Made by a program: the position numbers and the translations under genes. From JBBRCE01 sp038205115 (GTDB lineage Bacteria > Planctomycetota > Planctomycetia > Pirellulales > JBBRCE01): a stretch of 29,508 nt of DNA. The stretch's first letter is position 1; each line of letters begins with the position of its first letter. Of this stretch, positions 7,396 through 16,727 are shown in pieces. The notes under the pieces are model-generated. The model saw only the letters and a program-made list of their open reading frames with translations, was not told the DNA's origin and ran no database searches. The DNA lies in assembly GCA_038205115.1 (NCBI GenBank), contig JBBRCE010000062.1, positions 1 to 29,508 of the forward strand. Reading direction: 5' to 3'.

Positions 7396-9369
7396 ATGAA
7401 TATTCTCGAACAACTCAAAACTCGATTTCGCGCCGCGCTTTCGGCGATGACCGACGATTCCGCCGACAGCGGCGACATGGTGTTTCCGAGTCAGGACGCC
7501 AAATTTGGCGACTACCAGGCCAACTGCGCCATGCCGCTCGCCAAGCGATTGAATCGATCGGCGCGCGAACTTGCCACTGAAATTGTCGCCCGGCTCGATG
7601 TGGGCGATCTCTGCGAACCGCCGGAAATCGCCGGCCCGGGCTTCATCAATCTGCGGCTCAAAAATTCGTGGCTGACCGCGCAATTGCAAGCGGCGCTGGT
7701 CGATCCGCGCCTGGGCATTGCACCCGTCGCGCAGCCGCGAACCATCGTTGTGGATTTCTCGTCGCCCAACGTGGCCAAGCCATTGCACGTAGGGCATATT
7801 CGCTCGACGGTCATTGGCGATAGTCTGGCCCGCACGCTCCGGTTTCTCGGCCACAATGTGATTACGGATAATCATCTGGGCGACTGGGGCACGCAGTTCG
7901 GCATGATCATCTACGGTTACCGCAACTTCCTCGACCCGGCCGCGTATCAACGCAGCGCCATCGACGAACTGGGTCGGCTGTATCGCCTGGTGCGGCAATT
8001 GGTGGATTATCACGCCGGCAAAAAGCAACTGCCGGAGCTGCAAAACAAGCTCACGCAAAACCAGCAGGCCCTCCGCGCGGCCGAAGCGTTGCCGGCGGAA
8101 CAAGACCCCAAGGCTGCCAAAAAAGCGGAGAAATCGCTCAAGCAGGCGCAAAAAGCGGTCGTCGCCGCGCAGCAAGAACTGGCCGAACTGCAAGCCAAAC
8201 TGGCCAAACTGGAAGCCGACCCGCAGTTAGCCCCCTTGGCCGTCAAACACGCCGAAATCGGCGCGGCCGTACTGCAAGAGACGGCCAAGCTGCATGCCGG
8301 AGATTCAGCAAATTTGCGGCTCTGGCAGCAGTTCATGCCGCCGTGCATGGAAGACGTCAACCGCATCTATCGCCGCCTGCATGTGACGTTCGATCACACG
8401 CACGGCGAGAGTTTTTATCACGCCCAGATTGGCCCGGTGGTCGATGAACTGCTTGAGCGGAAAATCGCCCAGCCCAGCGAAGGCGCGGTGGCCATCTTCT
8501 TGCCGGATCAGACGGTGCCGATGCTGATTCGCAAGCAAGACGGCGCGTTTCTTTACGCCTCGAGTGATCTGGCGACCATCCAATATCGGATGCAGCATTG
8601 GCGTCCGGACGCCATCTTGTATGTGGTCGATCATCGGCAGAGTTTGCACTTCCAGCAACTGTTCGCCGCCGCGCGACTGTGGGGATATCGCGAGGTCGAA
8701 CTGCAGCACGTGAGTTTTGGCACCGTGCTGGGCGACGACGGGCGGCCATTCAAAACGCGCTCGGGCGATACCGTCGGCCTGACCAGTCTGCTGGACGAAG
8801 CCGTGGACCGCGCGCTGCTGGTGGTCAATCAACCGGACGAACAAAAGCCCTCGGCGGCCGAACTGGCCAGCGCCGATAAACAGAAAATCGCCGAAACCGT
8901 CGGCATCGCCGCGCTCAAATATGCCGATCTCAGCCAGAACCGCACCAGCGACTATGTCTTCAGTTACGACAAAATGCTGGCCTACAACGGCAACACCGCC
9001 ACCTACATGCAATATGCTTACGCGCGGGTTCGCAGCATCTTTGCTCGCGGCCAGATCGATATCGCGGCGCTGATGCAATCCGGCGCGGCGATCAGCATCG
9101 ACCAACCGGCCGAGCGCGCGCTCGGCTTGGAACTCCTGCGCTTCGCCGAGGCGCTGGACGATACCGTGGCCGATTACCGACCTAATCTGTTGACCAATTA
9201 TCTGTATTCGCTGGCCAACCGTTACGCCACGTTTTTCGAGCAATGCCCAGTGCTCAAAGCCGAGTCGGCCGCGCTCCGCGATAGCCGTCTCCTACTTTGC
9301 CAACTCACGGCGCTGACACTGCGGCAAGGCTTGGAACTGTTAGGCATCGAAGTTCTCGAAAAAATGTGA
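7396..9369 (+). CDS. argS: Arginyl-tRNA synthetase with coiled-coil insertion (657 aa)
   Basis: This class I synthetase charges tRNA-Arg with arginine in the cytoplasm using ATP. The N-terminal Add-1-like domain (residues 1 to about 110) is followed by the catalytic signature DFSSPNVAKPLHVGHIRS, where HVGH is the HIGH motif near residue 131, then TDNHLGDWGTQFGM. A KMSK-like element is seen in RPFKTRSGDTVGL, which is normal for ArgS. The DALR anticodon-binding domain includes YNGNTATYMQYAYAR, and the protein ends GIEVLEKM, close to the usual ArgS ending. It is longer than the common 550-590 residues because about 68 Ala/Lys/Gln/Glu-rich residues are inserted at roughly 207-274. ATG at 7396 fits the family's N-terminus. 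It is probably transcribed alone: 257 bases precede it and 192 follow. Confidence 0.96.
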   Translation: MNILEQLKTRFRAALSAMTDDSADSGDMVFPSQDAKFGDYQANCAMPLAKRLNRSARELATEIVARLDVGDLCEPPEIAGPGFINLRLKNSWLTAQLQAALVDPRLGIAPVAQPRTIVVDFSSPNVAKPLHVGHIRSTVIGDSLARTLRFLGHNVITDNHLGDWGTQFGMIIYGYRNFLDPAAYQRSAIDELGRLYRLVRQLVDYHAGKKQLPELQNKLTQNQQALRAAEALPAEQDPKAAKKAEKSLKQAQKAVVAAQQELAELQAKLAKLEADPQLAPLAVKHAEIGAAVLQETAKLHAGDSANLRLWQQFMPPCMEDVNRIYRRLHVTFDHTHGESFYHAQIGPVVDELLERKIAQPSEGAVAIFLPDQTVPMLIRKQDGAFLYASSDLATIQYRMQHWRPDAILYVVDHRQSLHFQQLFAAARLWGYREVELQHVSFGTVLGDDGRPFKTRSGDTVGLTSLLDEAVDRALLVVNQPDEQKPSAAELASADKQKIAETVGIAALKYADLSQNRTSDYVFSYDKMLAYNGNTATYMQYAYARVRSIFARGQIDIAALMQSGAAISIDQPAERALGLELLRFAEALDDTVADYRPNLLTNYLYSLANRYATFFEQCPVLKAESAALRDSRLLLCQLTALTLRQGLELLGIEVLEKM

Positions 9370-9561
9370 CCGCGCGGCCAGCACGACATAAGCGGCGATC
9401 ACCACCAGCGGCGGCGATTGCGGGCGGCTTGCGTTGCGGCCGAATCTTTCGCAAAATCCACTTGGCGGCCAGGCATCTCGGCAATCAATTCAGTGATTAT
9501 TTAACACGATATTAAGTCAGCGGCGGCAAGCACGCGGCGTGTTCAATCAGAAAGCATTTTC

Positions 9562-11457
9562 ATGAACGTTCAAGCAGTTGGTCAACCCGCCGGGCAACGG
9601 GTGCCCGGCACGCACATTCCCTGCTACGTTTACGGCTCGAATCACGACCTGGCCCGCGAGGTTGCCGCCACCGTGGCGGAAATCATCCGCAGCCGCAACG
9701 CGGCCGGCAAGCACGCGGTGCTGGGCTTGCCAACCGGTTCGACGCCCGTGGGAGTGTATCGCGAGTTGATTCGCATGCATCGCGAAGAAGGCTTGGACTT
9801 CACACGCGTGTTGACCTTCAATCTCGACGAATATTATGGCCTGCAGCGCGATCAATTGCAGAGCTACCATCGCTGGATGAACGAAAACTTCTTCCGGCAC
9901 GTCAACATCCCCAAACAAAATATCCACATCCCCGATGGCAGCTTGCCGCCGGAACAAGTTGACGATCATTGCCGTCAATACGAAGCGGCCATTACGGCTG
10001 CCGGCGGCTTGGACATCATGCTGCTGGGCATTGGCCGCAATGGGCATGTGGGTTTTAACGAGCCGTTCAGCGTTCGCCACAGTCGCACGCGGTTGGCAAT
10101 GCTCGATCCGATTACGCGTAAAGACGCTTCGAGCGACTTCTTCACGGAAGAAGCCGTGCCGCTGCAGGCCGTTACGATGGGCCTGGCGACAATTCTGGAA
10201 GCCCGCAAAATCTTTTTGATTGCGCTGGGCGAGCACAAAGGCAAAATCATTTTCGAAGCCGCCGAAGGTCCGCTGACCGACCGCGTGCCGGCCAGCGTGC
10301 TGCGAGAACATCCCGACGCTTCGTTTTTGCTGGACGGCGCGTCGGCCGCCAAGCTCACGGGCCGCGCCACGCCCTGGGTGCTGGGCAACGCGCATTTCGA
10401 CCAAGATCTGATCAAGCGGGCGATGATCTGGCTTTGCGAACGCACGGGCAAATCGCTGCTCAAACTGGCCGACGAAGATTTTCGCGCCCACAACTTGCAT
10501 CAACTGCTGCGGCATCATGGCCCTGCGCAGAAGCTAGCGCACCGCGTCTTTCGCTGGATGATGGACACCATCGAGTACCACCCCGCCGGTCGCGACCAGA
10601 AAAAAGTCATTTGCTTCAGCCCGCACCCCGACGACGACGTGATCAGCATGGGCGGCACGCTGATTCGCGTGGTCGAAGACGGTCACGAGGCGCACGTGGC
10701 CTACATGACCAGCGGCAATATCGCCGTGTTCGATCACGACGCGCGTCGCGTGAGCAACTTCGTGACCGAATACAACAAGATGTTTGGGATCGAAAATACC
10801 AAGTCGCTGGCGATCGAACATCAGGTTTGCGAGTCGCTGACCGCCAAGGCACCCGGTGCGCCAGACAGCGATGCCGTACTCAAAATCAAGGCGTTAATTC
10901 GCTGGAGCGAAGCCAAAGACGGCGCGTTGGTCTGCGGCTGCCGCGAAGAGCATTTGCACTTCCTCGACCTGCCGTTTTACCAGACGGGCACCATCGCCAA
11001 AAAGCCAATTGGCGCGGACGATGTGCGGATCATTCGCGAGCTGATCGAGCGGATTGGCCCCGAACAAATCTACGTGGCTGGCGATCTCTCCGACCCGCAC
11101 GGCACGCATCGGATGTGCGCTGAGGCGATTTTTAAAGCACTGATGGAAATCGAAGCCGCCTCCGGCACGCGCCCTGACGTGCTGCTGTATCGCGGCGCTT
11201 GGCAAGAGTGGGCCCCGCACGAAATCATGCTGGCTGTGCCGCTCAGCCCGCGCGATCTGTCGCAGAAGCGGGCCGCCATTTTCCGGCATGAATCGCAAAA
11301 GGATTCGGCGTTGTTTCCCGGTCCCGACGATCCGCGCGAATTCTGGCAACGGGCCGAAGATCGGAATCGCAACACGGCCGACGTTTACAATCGGCTCGGC
11401 TTGCCCGAGTATTACGCCATCGAAGGTTTTGTTCGCTGGAACGGCGTGCCGATTTAG
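9562..11457 (+). CDS. nagB: NagB-like glucosamine-6-phosphate deaminase fused to a PIG-L/LmbE deacetylase domain (631 aa)
   Basis: Residues 20 to about 290 form a NagB-type sugar-phosphate isomerase domain, which in E. coli turns glucosamine-6-phosphate into fructose-6-phosphate and ammonia. Seen: LPTGSTPVGVYREL, FNLDEYYGL with D89 as the expected general base, and GIGRNGHVGFNEP with H162 and E167. The acidic residue of E. coli NagB that precedes this His (D141) is Asn160 here. Residues 345-630 form a PIG-L/LmbE domain with SPHPDDD (H355, D357, D358) and DPHGTH (H514, H517), the zinc-binding pattern of N-acetylglucosaminyl deacetylases. One protein might therefore remove acetyl and then amino groups from amino sugars, but substrate order is inference. 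This two-domain form is known from planctomycete and Bacteroidetes annotations. The stop is 43 bases from the end of the convergent helicase gene. Confidence 0.9.
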   Translation: MNVQAVGQPAGQRVPGTHIPCYVYGSNHDLAREVAATVAEIIRSRNAAGKHAVLGLPTGSTPVGVYRELIRMHREEGLDFTRVLTFNLDEYYGLQRDQLQSYHRWMNENFFRHVNIPKQNIHIPDGSLPPEQVDDHCRQYEAAITAAGGLDIMLLGIGRNGHVGFNEPFSVRHSRTRLAMLDPITRKDASSDFFTEEAVPLQAVTMGLATILEARKIFLIALGEHKGKIIFEAAEGPLTDRVPASVLREHPDASFLLDGASAAKLTGRATPWVLGNAHFDQDLIKRAMIWLCERTGKSLLKLADEDFRAHNLHQLLRHHGPAQKLAHRVFRWMMDTIEYHPAGRDQKKVICFSPHPDDDVISMGGTLIRVVEDGHEAHVAYMTSGNIAVFDHDARRVSNFVTEYNKMFGIENTKSLAIEHQVCESLTAKAPGAPDSDAVLKIKALIRWSEAKDGALVCGCREEHLHFLDLPFYQTGTIAKKPIGADDVRIIRELIERIGPEQIYVAGDLSDPHGTHRMCAEAIFKALMEIEAASGTRPDVLLYRGAWQEWAPHEIMLAVPLSPRDLSQKRAAIFRHESQKDSALFPGPDDPREFWQRAEDRNRNTADVYNRLGLPEYYAIEGFVRWNGVPI

Positions 11458-11500
11458 CGCGACTCAACCTTCCGGCAATCAACCGGCGACCGTTGCAGAA

Positions 11501-14500
11501 TTAACTCAGCAAGAATTCCAGGTCCTCGGCGGACAGGCCGCCGAGCAAGCTGTTGTCTTCCGCCACGATGGCTTCGGCCAGTTGTTTTTTGCCGGCCTGC
11601 AGTTCGAGAATTTTTTCTTCGATTGTGTCCTTGGCGATCAGGCGATACGCAAACACCGGCTGTTGCTGGCCGATGCGATGCGCCCGATCGACGGCTTGCG
11701 CTTCGACGGCGGGATTCCACCAGGGATCGAGGATAAACACGTAGTCGGCGGCGGTCAGATTCAAGCCATGCCCGCCGGCTTTGAGGCTGATCAAAAACAC
11801 GGGGCAGTTGGGATCGGTTTGAAAACGCTCGACGCGTTGTTGGCGATTGTTGGTTTTGCCGTCGAGGTATTCGTAGACGATGCCGGCCTTGTCCAACTCA
11901 CGCCTGACGATGGCCAGCAGGCTGGTGAACTGCGAAAAGATCAGCGTCTTGTGGCGCTCGCCGGTGACTTCCTGCACCTGTTCCAGCAGCATCTCCAGCT
12001 TGGCGCTGCCACAGGAGGTGTTTTTTTTGTCGATCAGTTGCGGATGGCAGGCCGCCTGTCGCAACCGCAACAAGGCTTCCAGCACGTGAATTTTCGACCG
12101 ATTCAAACCTTGCGTCTTGATCTTGTTGGTCAAGCTCGCACGATAATGATCGCGGAGTTCGTCATACAACTTGCGCTGCTCGCCTTCCAGTTCGCAAAAC
12201 AGTGTTTGCTCGGTCTTCGCAGGCAGTTCGGTCAGCACCTTTTCTTTGGTGCGGCGAAGCATGAACGGCCGCAGCGCCTTGCCCAGAATCTGCGCGCTGG
12301 CATATTGCTCTTCGGTCGATTTGCCGGCCGAAAGCAACTTGTGGAGCTGACCCGATCGGCCGAGCATGCCGGGATTCAAAAACTCGAACAGCGACCACAA
12401 CTCGCCCAGATGGTTTTCGACGGGCGTGCCAGTCATGGCCAGGCGATGATCGGCTTTGAGCAGCCGGCTGGCTTTGGCGGTTTGGGCCGCGGCGTTTTTG
12501 ATGGCTTGCGCTTCGTCGAGAATCGCGTAATCGAAATCGACTTCGCTGAGCGGTAAGATATCGCGACGCAGCGTGCCGTAAGTGGTCACGATCAGATCGA
12601 AGTCGCTGAACCGACCTTGAATTTGCTTGCGATCCAAGCCGGTGAAATTGAACATCTTGAGCTTGGGCGCAAACCGCTTGGCTTCTTCGAGCCAATTGAA
12701 GACCAGGCTCTTGGGCACGACCACCAGCGACGGCTTGCGCGATTGCTCGCCGCTGATGCGCCGCGCGCGACGTGCTTCCAGCAGCGCCAGCACCTGCACG
12801 GTTTTGCCCAGGCCCATATCATCGGCCAGGCAACCGCCAACGCCAAACTCGCGCAGAAAATGCAACCAGCCGAGCCCCTCGCGCTGATAATCTCGCAACG
12901 TGCCGGTGAAATAGCGTGTGGGCTCGCTGGGCTTGATGCCGGCAAACGAAGCGAGTTTTCCGCGCAGCCGCTCGAATCCGGCGTCGACCGTCACATGCTC
13001 TTGGGCCGCGAGCATCGCATCCAAGATGGCGCCCTGCGACGGTTTGAAGCGCAGCGCATCGTCGTGAATTTCGCCTAGGTCGGCAAACGACGAGAATTTG
13101 GCGAGCCAGTTTTCAGGCAGCATGCCTTGGCTGCCATCGTCCAAGGTGACCATTTTGTCGCCTTTTTTGATGGCCGCCAACAGTTCCGGCCAACCGACGT
13201 TGATGCCTTCGAAGTCGGCGCAGAGTTGCAAGTCGAACCAATCGACCGTGCTTTTGACGTCCAGCTTGAACTCTCCGGCCTGGCGATACAGCTTGCCATC
13301 GGCCTGCACGCGCCAGCCGGCGGATGTCAGTGCGGCGACAACTTCCGACAATCGTTTGGCCGGCAGTACGAATTCTCGTGTGTAATAATCTTCCTTGAGG
13401 CTCAGACTTGCTAAATCGGCCTGGGCCTGCATTTCGCCAGCCGGATCGCGGCGAATGATCCGCCGTTGCTCGCGCTGCATGATCATCGTCGCGTGATCTC
13501 GGTCCGCGACGACGTCGTCGTACTGATTGTTGGCCTGCAGTGAAAGCTGGGTCGAAATCCCATGCTTTCCGCGTTGAATGATCGCTTGTTTTTGCAGCGG
13601 CGGAGCAATGGTTTCCCAACGCAGTTCCGCGGGTAGCGCCAGGCCGCTGGCTTGAGGAACTTGATACAGTTGCTCCAGAAATTGGTCTTTCTGCTTATCG
13701 GCAATGTGCCATTCGCGCGATTTTCTGAGCGCTTCCGCAAAGACGAACGACTCATCGACCATTAGCCGCGAGATCCGATCGGACAGCACCACGAAGCCCG
13801 CCTTGAACAGCGCGACCGCGTCACTCAAGTTGGCGTGTTGGTCGGCGCGCTGCAACTGGCCGGAGACCTTCCACTGCTTTTTCTCATCTTCCCGCTCGAA
13901 GCTGATCGCCAGACGCCAGGGCTCGCCATCATCCCACTGCAGCGGTTGCGCTGCCGCGAGGGCTCGCGGGTCGCTACCGAAAAACAGCCGTCCGCTCGCC
14001 GCAATCTTGGGCAACACGGCCGCGGCCCGGGAAGGCGAAAGTTGCACGCTGCCAAAGTGCATGTCGTCAAAGTCGTAGCCGTATTCGTCGTCACCGACGC
14101 TGCCGCGGCTGCCAAACAAATCGTCGCAGATTTCGCGATCCGCCGCCGGTAACTGCCGCAGCGTTGACGCCGGCAGCGAAAAAAAACTAGGCACGCCTAA
14201 ATCGCCGCTTTTGAGACGCTTGGCCTTGGCAAGGCGGATTCGCAAGTCGTCCGAGTCATGCCTGCGATCGGTTTCGATGACATAAAACAGTTCCGCACGA
14301 TCCAATTCATTGCCTAACCCTGAGTGGCGCAGGGCAAATTGCTCTTCGCGCGCGCGGTTGGCCATCAGGCGAAGTTCGCCCAACCAAATGGCGGGAGGCT
14401 GCACGATTTGCGGCCGCTGCTTTATGGATCGACTCGTCCTGTTGCGAGAATACTCGACTTCGTCGAAATCCGATCCGTCGCCGTCAATGAATTCCAGCTT

Positions 14501-14806
14501 TCTGACATTCAGCTCGGGCAACAATCCTTCGCGAGCGGCCGTTTGCACGACGGCGGCCAAGTGACTGCAGTTGATGCCCTCGGCATAGTGCGGACAAGTG
14601 CAATTCACGAACACGTAGCTGTCGAATTGGCAGTCTTCCCAATTGAGCTGAACCAAAAACTCAATTGCGCCAAGGATCCTGGCCTTCAATTCATTTTCAT
14701 CGCAGAACAGAATCTCAACTCTCTGTTGGGATTTGGAACTTAACCAGTACCCCATCGTCCAATCTCGAGAACGAAAGCACTTGGTGATCGCGGGCAAAAA
14801 CTGCAT
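11501..14806 (-). CDS. SWIM zinc-finger SNF2-family helicase/ATPase (1101 aa)
   Basis: This is a bacterial SNF2 (superfamily 2) DNA translocase, a cytoplasmic protein acting on duplex DNA or DNA-protein complexes; its cellular role in bacteria is poorly defined. The N-terminal SWIM finger is C69-x-C71-x8-C80-x-H82. The helicase core has motif I DDMGLGKT (residues 662-669), motif II DEAQ (764-767), motif III-like TGTPVENHLGELWSLFEF, and C-terminal motifs TLIFSQFTSLL, SLKAGGHGLNL and DRAHRIGQ. The protein ends in a SNF2-typical ELQAGKKQLAEAIV segment. The ATG at 14806 is well supported by GGAGG six bases upstream, one of the best ribosome binding sites in the window; 14755 is the only close alternative. 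It is convergent with nagB and divergent from the CapK-like gene. Confidence 0.95.
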   Translation of the reverse strand: MQFLPAITKCFRSRDWTMGYWLSSKSQQRVEILFCDENELKARILGAIEFLVQLNWEDCQFDSYVFVNCTCPHYAEGINCSHLAAVVQTAAREGLLPELNVRKLEFIDGDGSDFDEVEYSRNRTSRSIKQRPQIVQPPAIWLGELRLMANRAREEQFALRHSGLGNELDRAELFYVIETDRRHDSDDLRIRLAKAKRLKSGDLGVPSFFSLPASTLRQLPAADREICDDLFGSRGSVGDDEYGYDFDDMHFGSVQLSPSRAAAVLPKIAASGRLFFGSDPRALAAAQPLQWDDGEPWRLAISFEREDEKKQWKVSGQLQRADQHANLSDAVALFKAGFVVLSDRISRLMVDESFVFAEALRKSREWHIADKQKDQFLEQLYQVPQASGLALPAELRWETIAPPLQKQAIIQRGKHGISTQLSLQANNQYDDVVADRDHATMIMQREQRRIIRRDPAGEMQAQADLASLSLKEDYYTREFVLPAKRLSEVVAALTSAGWRVQADGKLYRQAGEFKLDVKSTVDWFDLQLCADFEGINVGWPELLAAIKKGDKMVTLDDGSQGMLPENWLAKFSSFADLGEIHDDALRFKPSQGAILDAMLAAQEHVTVDAGFERLRGKLASFAGIKPSEPTRYFTGTLRDYQREGLGWLHFLREFGVGGCLADDMGLGKTVQVLALLEARRARRISGEQSRKPSLVVVPKSLVFNWLEEAKRFAPKLKMFNFTGLDRKQIQGRFSDFDLIVTTYGTLRRDILPLSEVDFDYAILDEAQAIKNAAAQTAKASRLLKADHRLAMTGTPVENHLGELWSLFEFLNPGMLGRSGQLHKLLSAGKSTEEQYASAQILGKALRPFMLRRTKEKVLTELPAKTEQTLFCELEGEQRKLYDELRDHYRASLTNKIKTQGLNRSKIHVLEALLRLRQAACHPQLIDKKNTSCGSAKLEMLLEQVQEVTGERHKTLIFSQFTSLLAIVRRELDKAGIVYEYLDGKTNNRQQRVERFQTDPNCPVFLISLKAGGHGLNLTAADYVFILDPWWNPAVEAQAVDRAHRIGQQQPVFAYRLIAKDTIEEKILELQAGKKQLAEAIVAEDNSLLGGLSAEDLEFLLS

Positions 14807-15197
14807 GCCATTCCTCCGTAAATTGACAACCGGCCGTAATCACTATCTTGTGATCTTCAAATACTTTTATCAACGGCAAACGCATTTGGCGGCCAGCGCT
14901 TCAATCGCGCCGATCGAGTCTTGCTCAAGCGGCACCACCGACGACTCGATGGATAGGCAGCGGCAGATCGGTCGCGCGGCTGACGATTTTGCGTTCCACG
15001 GCAATTCCTGGTAATCCATGAACGGCGGCTCGCAAAATCGGCATAACCGAAACAAATGCGCCCGGGGTGCCGGAAGTCCTCAATCTGGCCGGCACCGTGT
15101 CGGGAGATTGCTTCCCAGCTTGAGTCGGTTGGTTTAGCATAGGTGGATATCCCCATCTCCGTGGCACGTCCCCAATATTGCTTCCTGCAAGGCTGCG
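14807..15197. other. Intergenic region between divergent helicase and CapK-like genes
   Basis: This stretch must hold promoters for the minus-strand helicase and the plus-strand CapK-like gene. No sequence close to TTGACA-N17-TATAAT was found by eye. Overlapping short minus-strand frames exist (14857-15156, 14870-15055, 14925-15167). The one at 14870-15019, starting MDYQELPW and about 49 residues long, has a fairly protein-like composition but no ribosome binding site and no recognisable family. It is left uncalled. Confidence 0.4.
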
Positions 15198-16598
15198 ATG
15201 AGTCGTTTTGAGACTCTATACCTGAAATTGCCGACCTCGCTGCAAAATATTGCGTGCAGCGCGGTTGGTTGGCGCAATCAACGCTTGCGGTTTGGTGGCG
15301 ATTACCCAGAACTGCTGCGACAGTACGAATCGAGATCGATGTGGTCGGCCGAGCAATTGGCCGAGTTTCGCGACCAAAGACTGCATGCGTTTGTCAAGCA
15401 CGCGGCGGAAACGACGCCCTTTTACCGGCAGATGTTTCGCCAGCGGCAAATTGATCCCGACTCGATCCGCACGCTGGAAGACTTGCGGCAACTCCCGGTG
15501 ACCACCAAGCAAGATGTGCAGCAGCGGACGCAGGAATTCGTCTCCACGGCCGTCAAGCGTAGCCGACGTTTTGCAGCACACACCAGCGGCACGACAGGCG
15601 GTGGACTGAAGTTTTGCACCACGCGCGCCGCCATTCAAGAACAATGGGCCGCCTGTTGGCGATATCGCCGCTGGCATGGCATGCAAATGGGCGAGTGGCA
15701 TGCCTACTTTGGCGGTCGATCGATCGTGCCTATCGAGCAAAAGACGCCGCCCTACTGGCGCACGAATCGTCCGGGGCAGCAGATTTTGTTCAGCGGCTTT
15801 CACATGAGCAATCGGACGTTGGGTTCCTACGTCGACGAACTGCGACGCAGTCGGCCGCTGTGGTTGCATGGCTATCCGTCACTAATTGCGCTCTTGGCGT
15901 CTTACATTCTCGACCACAATCTCAAGCTCGGTTATGAAATTCGCTGGGTGACCGTCAGTTCGGAAAACTTGCTGCCGCAGCAAAATCAGTTGATTGAACA
16001 AGCGTTTGGCGTGCGGCCGATGCAGCATTACGCCATGGGCGAAGCCGTGGCGAATTTTTCCGAATGTCCACGCGGCCGAATGCACGTGGACGAAGACTTT
16101 GCCGCCACGGAATTCCTGCCCAGCGGCGACGGCGTTGGCGGCAAGTTGCTCGGCACCAATTTCAGCAATCTGGCATTTCCGCTGCTGCGTTACGACGTGC
16201 AAGATCAGGCCGGTCTTTCCCACGAAAGTTGCGATTGCGGCCGTAGCGGGCGGCTGGTCCAAGCCCTGGACGGACGCCAGGAAGATTACGTGGTGCTGGC
16301 CAACGGCACGCGAATCGGACGGATGGATCACGTGTTCAAAGATATGGTCAACATCCGCGAAGCGCAAATCGTGCAGCGGCAAGTCGGCCAAATCATCTTG
16401 CGAGTGGTTCGCGGCGTCAACTATTCCGCCGCCGATGAGCAACAGCTGCTCCGCGAAGCCCATCAGCGCGTAGGCGACAATGTTGACGTCACCATCGAAT
16501 ACGTCGAGGCGCTCACGCGTTCGGTCATCGGCAAGTTGCGACTGGTCCTCTCCGAGCTGCCGGCCGGGCAAATTACGCATCCGCAACCCACGGCGTAA
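15198..16598 (+). CDS. CapK/PaaK-like adenylate-forming enzyme (466 aa)
   Basis: The protein belongs to the phenylacetate-CoA ligase-like (PaaK/CapK) branch of the ANL adenylating superfamily, which activates carboxylic acids with ATP. Seen: AHTSGTTGGGLKF near residues 126-138, the Ser/Thr/Gly-rich phosphate-binding loop; HYAMGEAVANFSEC, the region corresponding to the A5 motif; and LLRYDVQDQAG with SCDCGRSGRL, a short Cys pair common in this branch. The C-terminal domain runs from about residue 375. CapK-like members often sit in capsule or exopolysaccharide loci, yet here the glycan genes are 10 kb away, so the substrate is open. ATG at 15198 has AAGG about six bases upstream. A strong hairpin follows the stop. 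Confidence 0.85.
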   Translation: MSRFETLYLKLPTSLQNIACSAVGWRNQRLRFGGDYPELLRQYESRSMWSAEQLAEFRDQRLHAFVKHAAETTPFYRQMFRQRQIDPDSIRTLEDLRQLPVTTKQDVQQRTQEFVSTAVKRSRRFAAHTSGTTGGGLKFCTTRAAIQEQWAACWRYRRWHGMQMGEWHAYFGGRSIVPIEQKTPPYWRTNRPGQQILFSGFHMSNRTLGSYVDELRRSRPLWLHGYPSLIALLASYILDHNLKLGYEIRWVTVSSENLLPQQNQLIEQAFGVRPMQHYAMGEAVANFSECPRGRMHVDEDFAATEFLPSGDGVGGKLLGTNFSNLAFPLLRYDVQDQAGLSHESCDCGRSGRLVQALDGRQEDYVVLANGTRIGRMDHVFKDMVNIREAQIVQRQVGQIILRVVRGVNYSAADEQQLLREAHQRVGDNVDVTIEYVEALTRSVIGKLRLVLSELPAGQITHPQPTA

Positions 16599-16602
16599 AT
16601 TC

Positions 16603-16632
16603 CGGCTTGCTGCGTCAAGACTCGGCAAGCCG
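16603..16632 (+). terminator. Hairpin after the CapK-like gene
   Basis: CGGCTTGC (16603-16610) and GCAAGCCG (16625-16632) form a perfect eight-base-pair stem with a 14-base loop, starting five bases after the stop codon. No T tract follows, so it may act as a transcript-end or RNA-stability structure rather than a standard intrinsic terminator. Confidence 0.45.
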
Positions 16633-16727
16633 ATGGCACTCCGCCGCGCCGTATTTTCTTCACCAGCACTCAGCGTCTGATCTGCAATCTTGCCTCGGCG
16701 CTCGCCCGCCCTCGCGCTTTGCTGGGT

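Noticed and set aside
9340..9430. Minus-strand stretch after argS that reads as a hydrophobic helix and short tail
   Set aside because: No start codon is available before an in-frame stop, and it overlaps the argS end; probably chance.
9547..10518. 323-codon minus-strand frame over nagB
   Set aside because: Antisense to the conserved NagB domain and without recognisable features.
11288..12556. 422-codon plus-strand frame over the end of nagB and the helicase
   Set aside because: It is antisense to the conserved C-terminal helicase motifs and overlaps nagB; no motif of its own.
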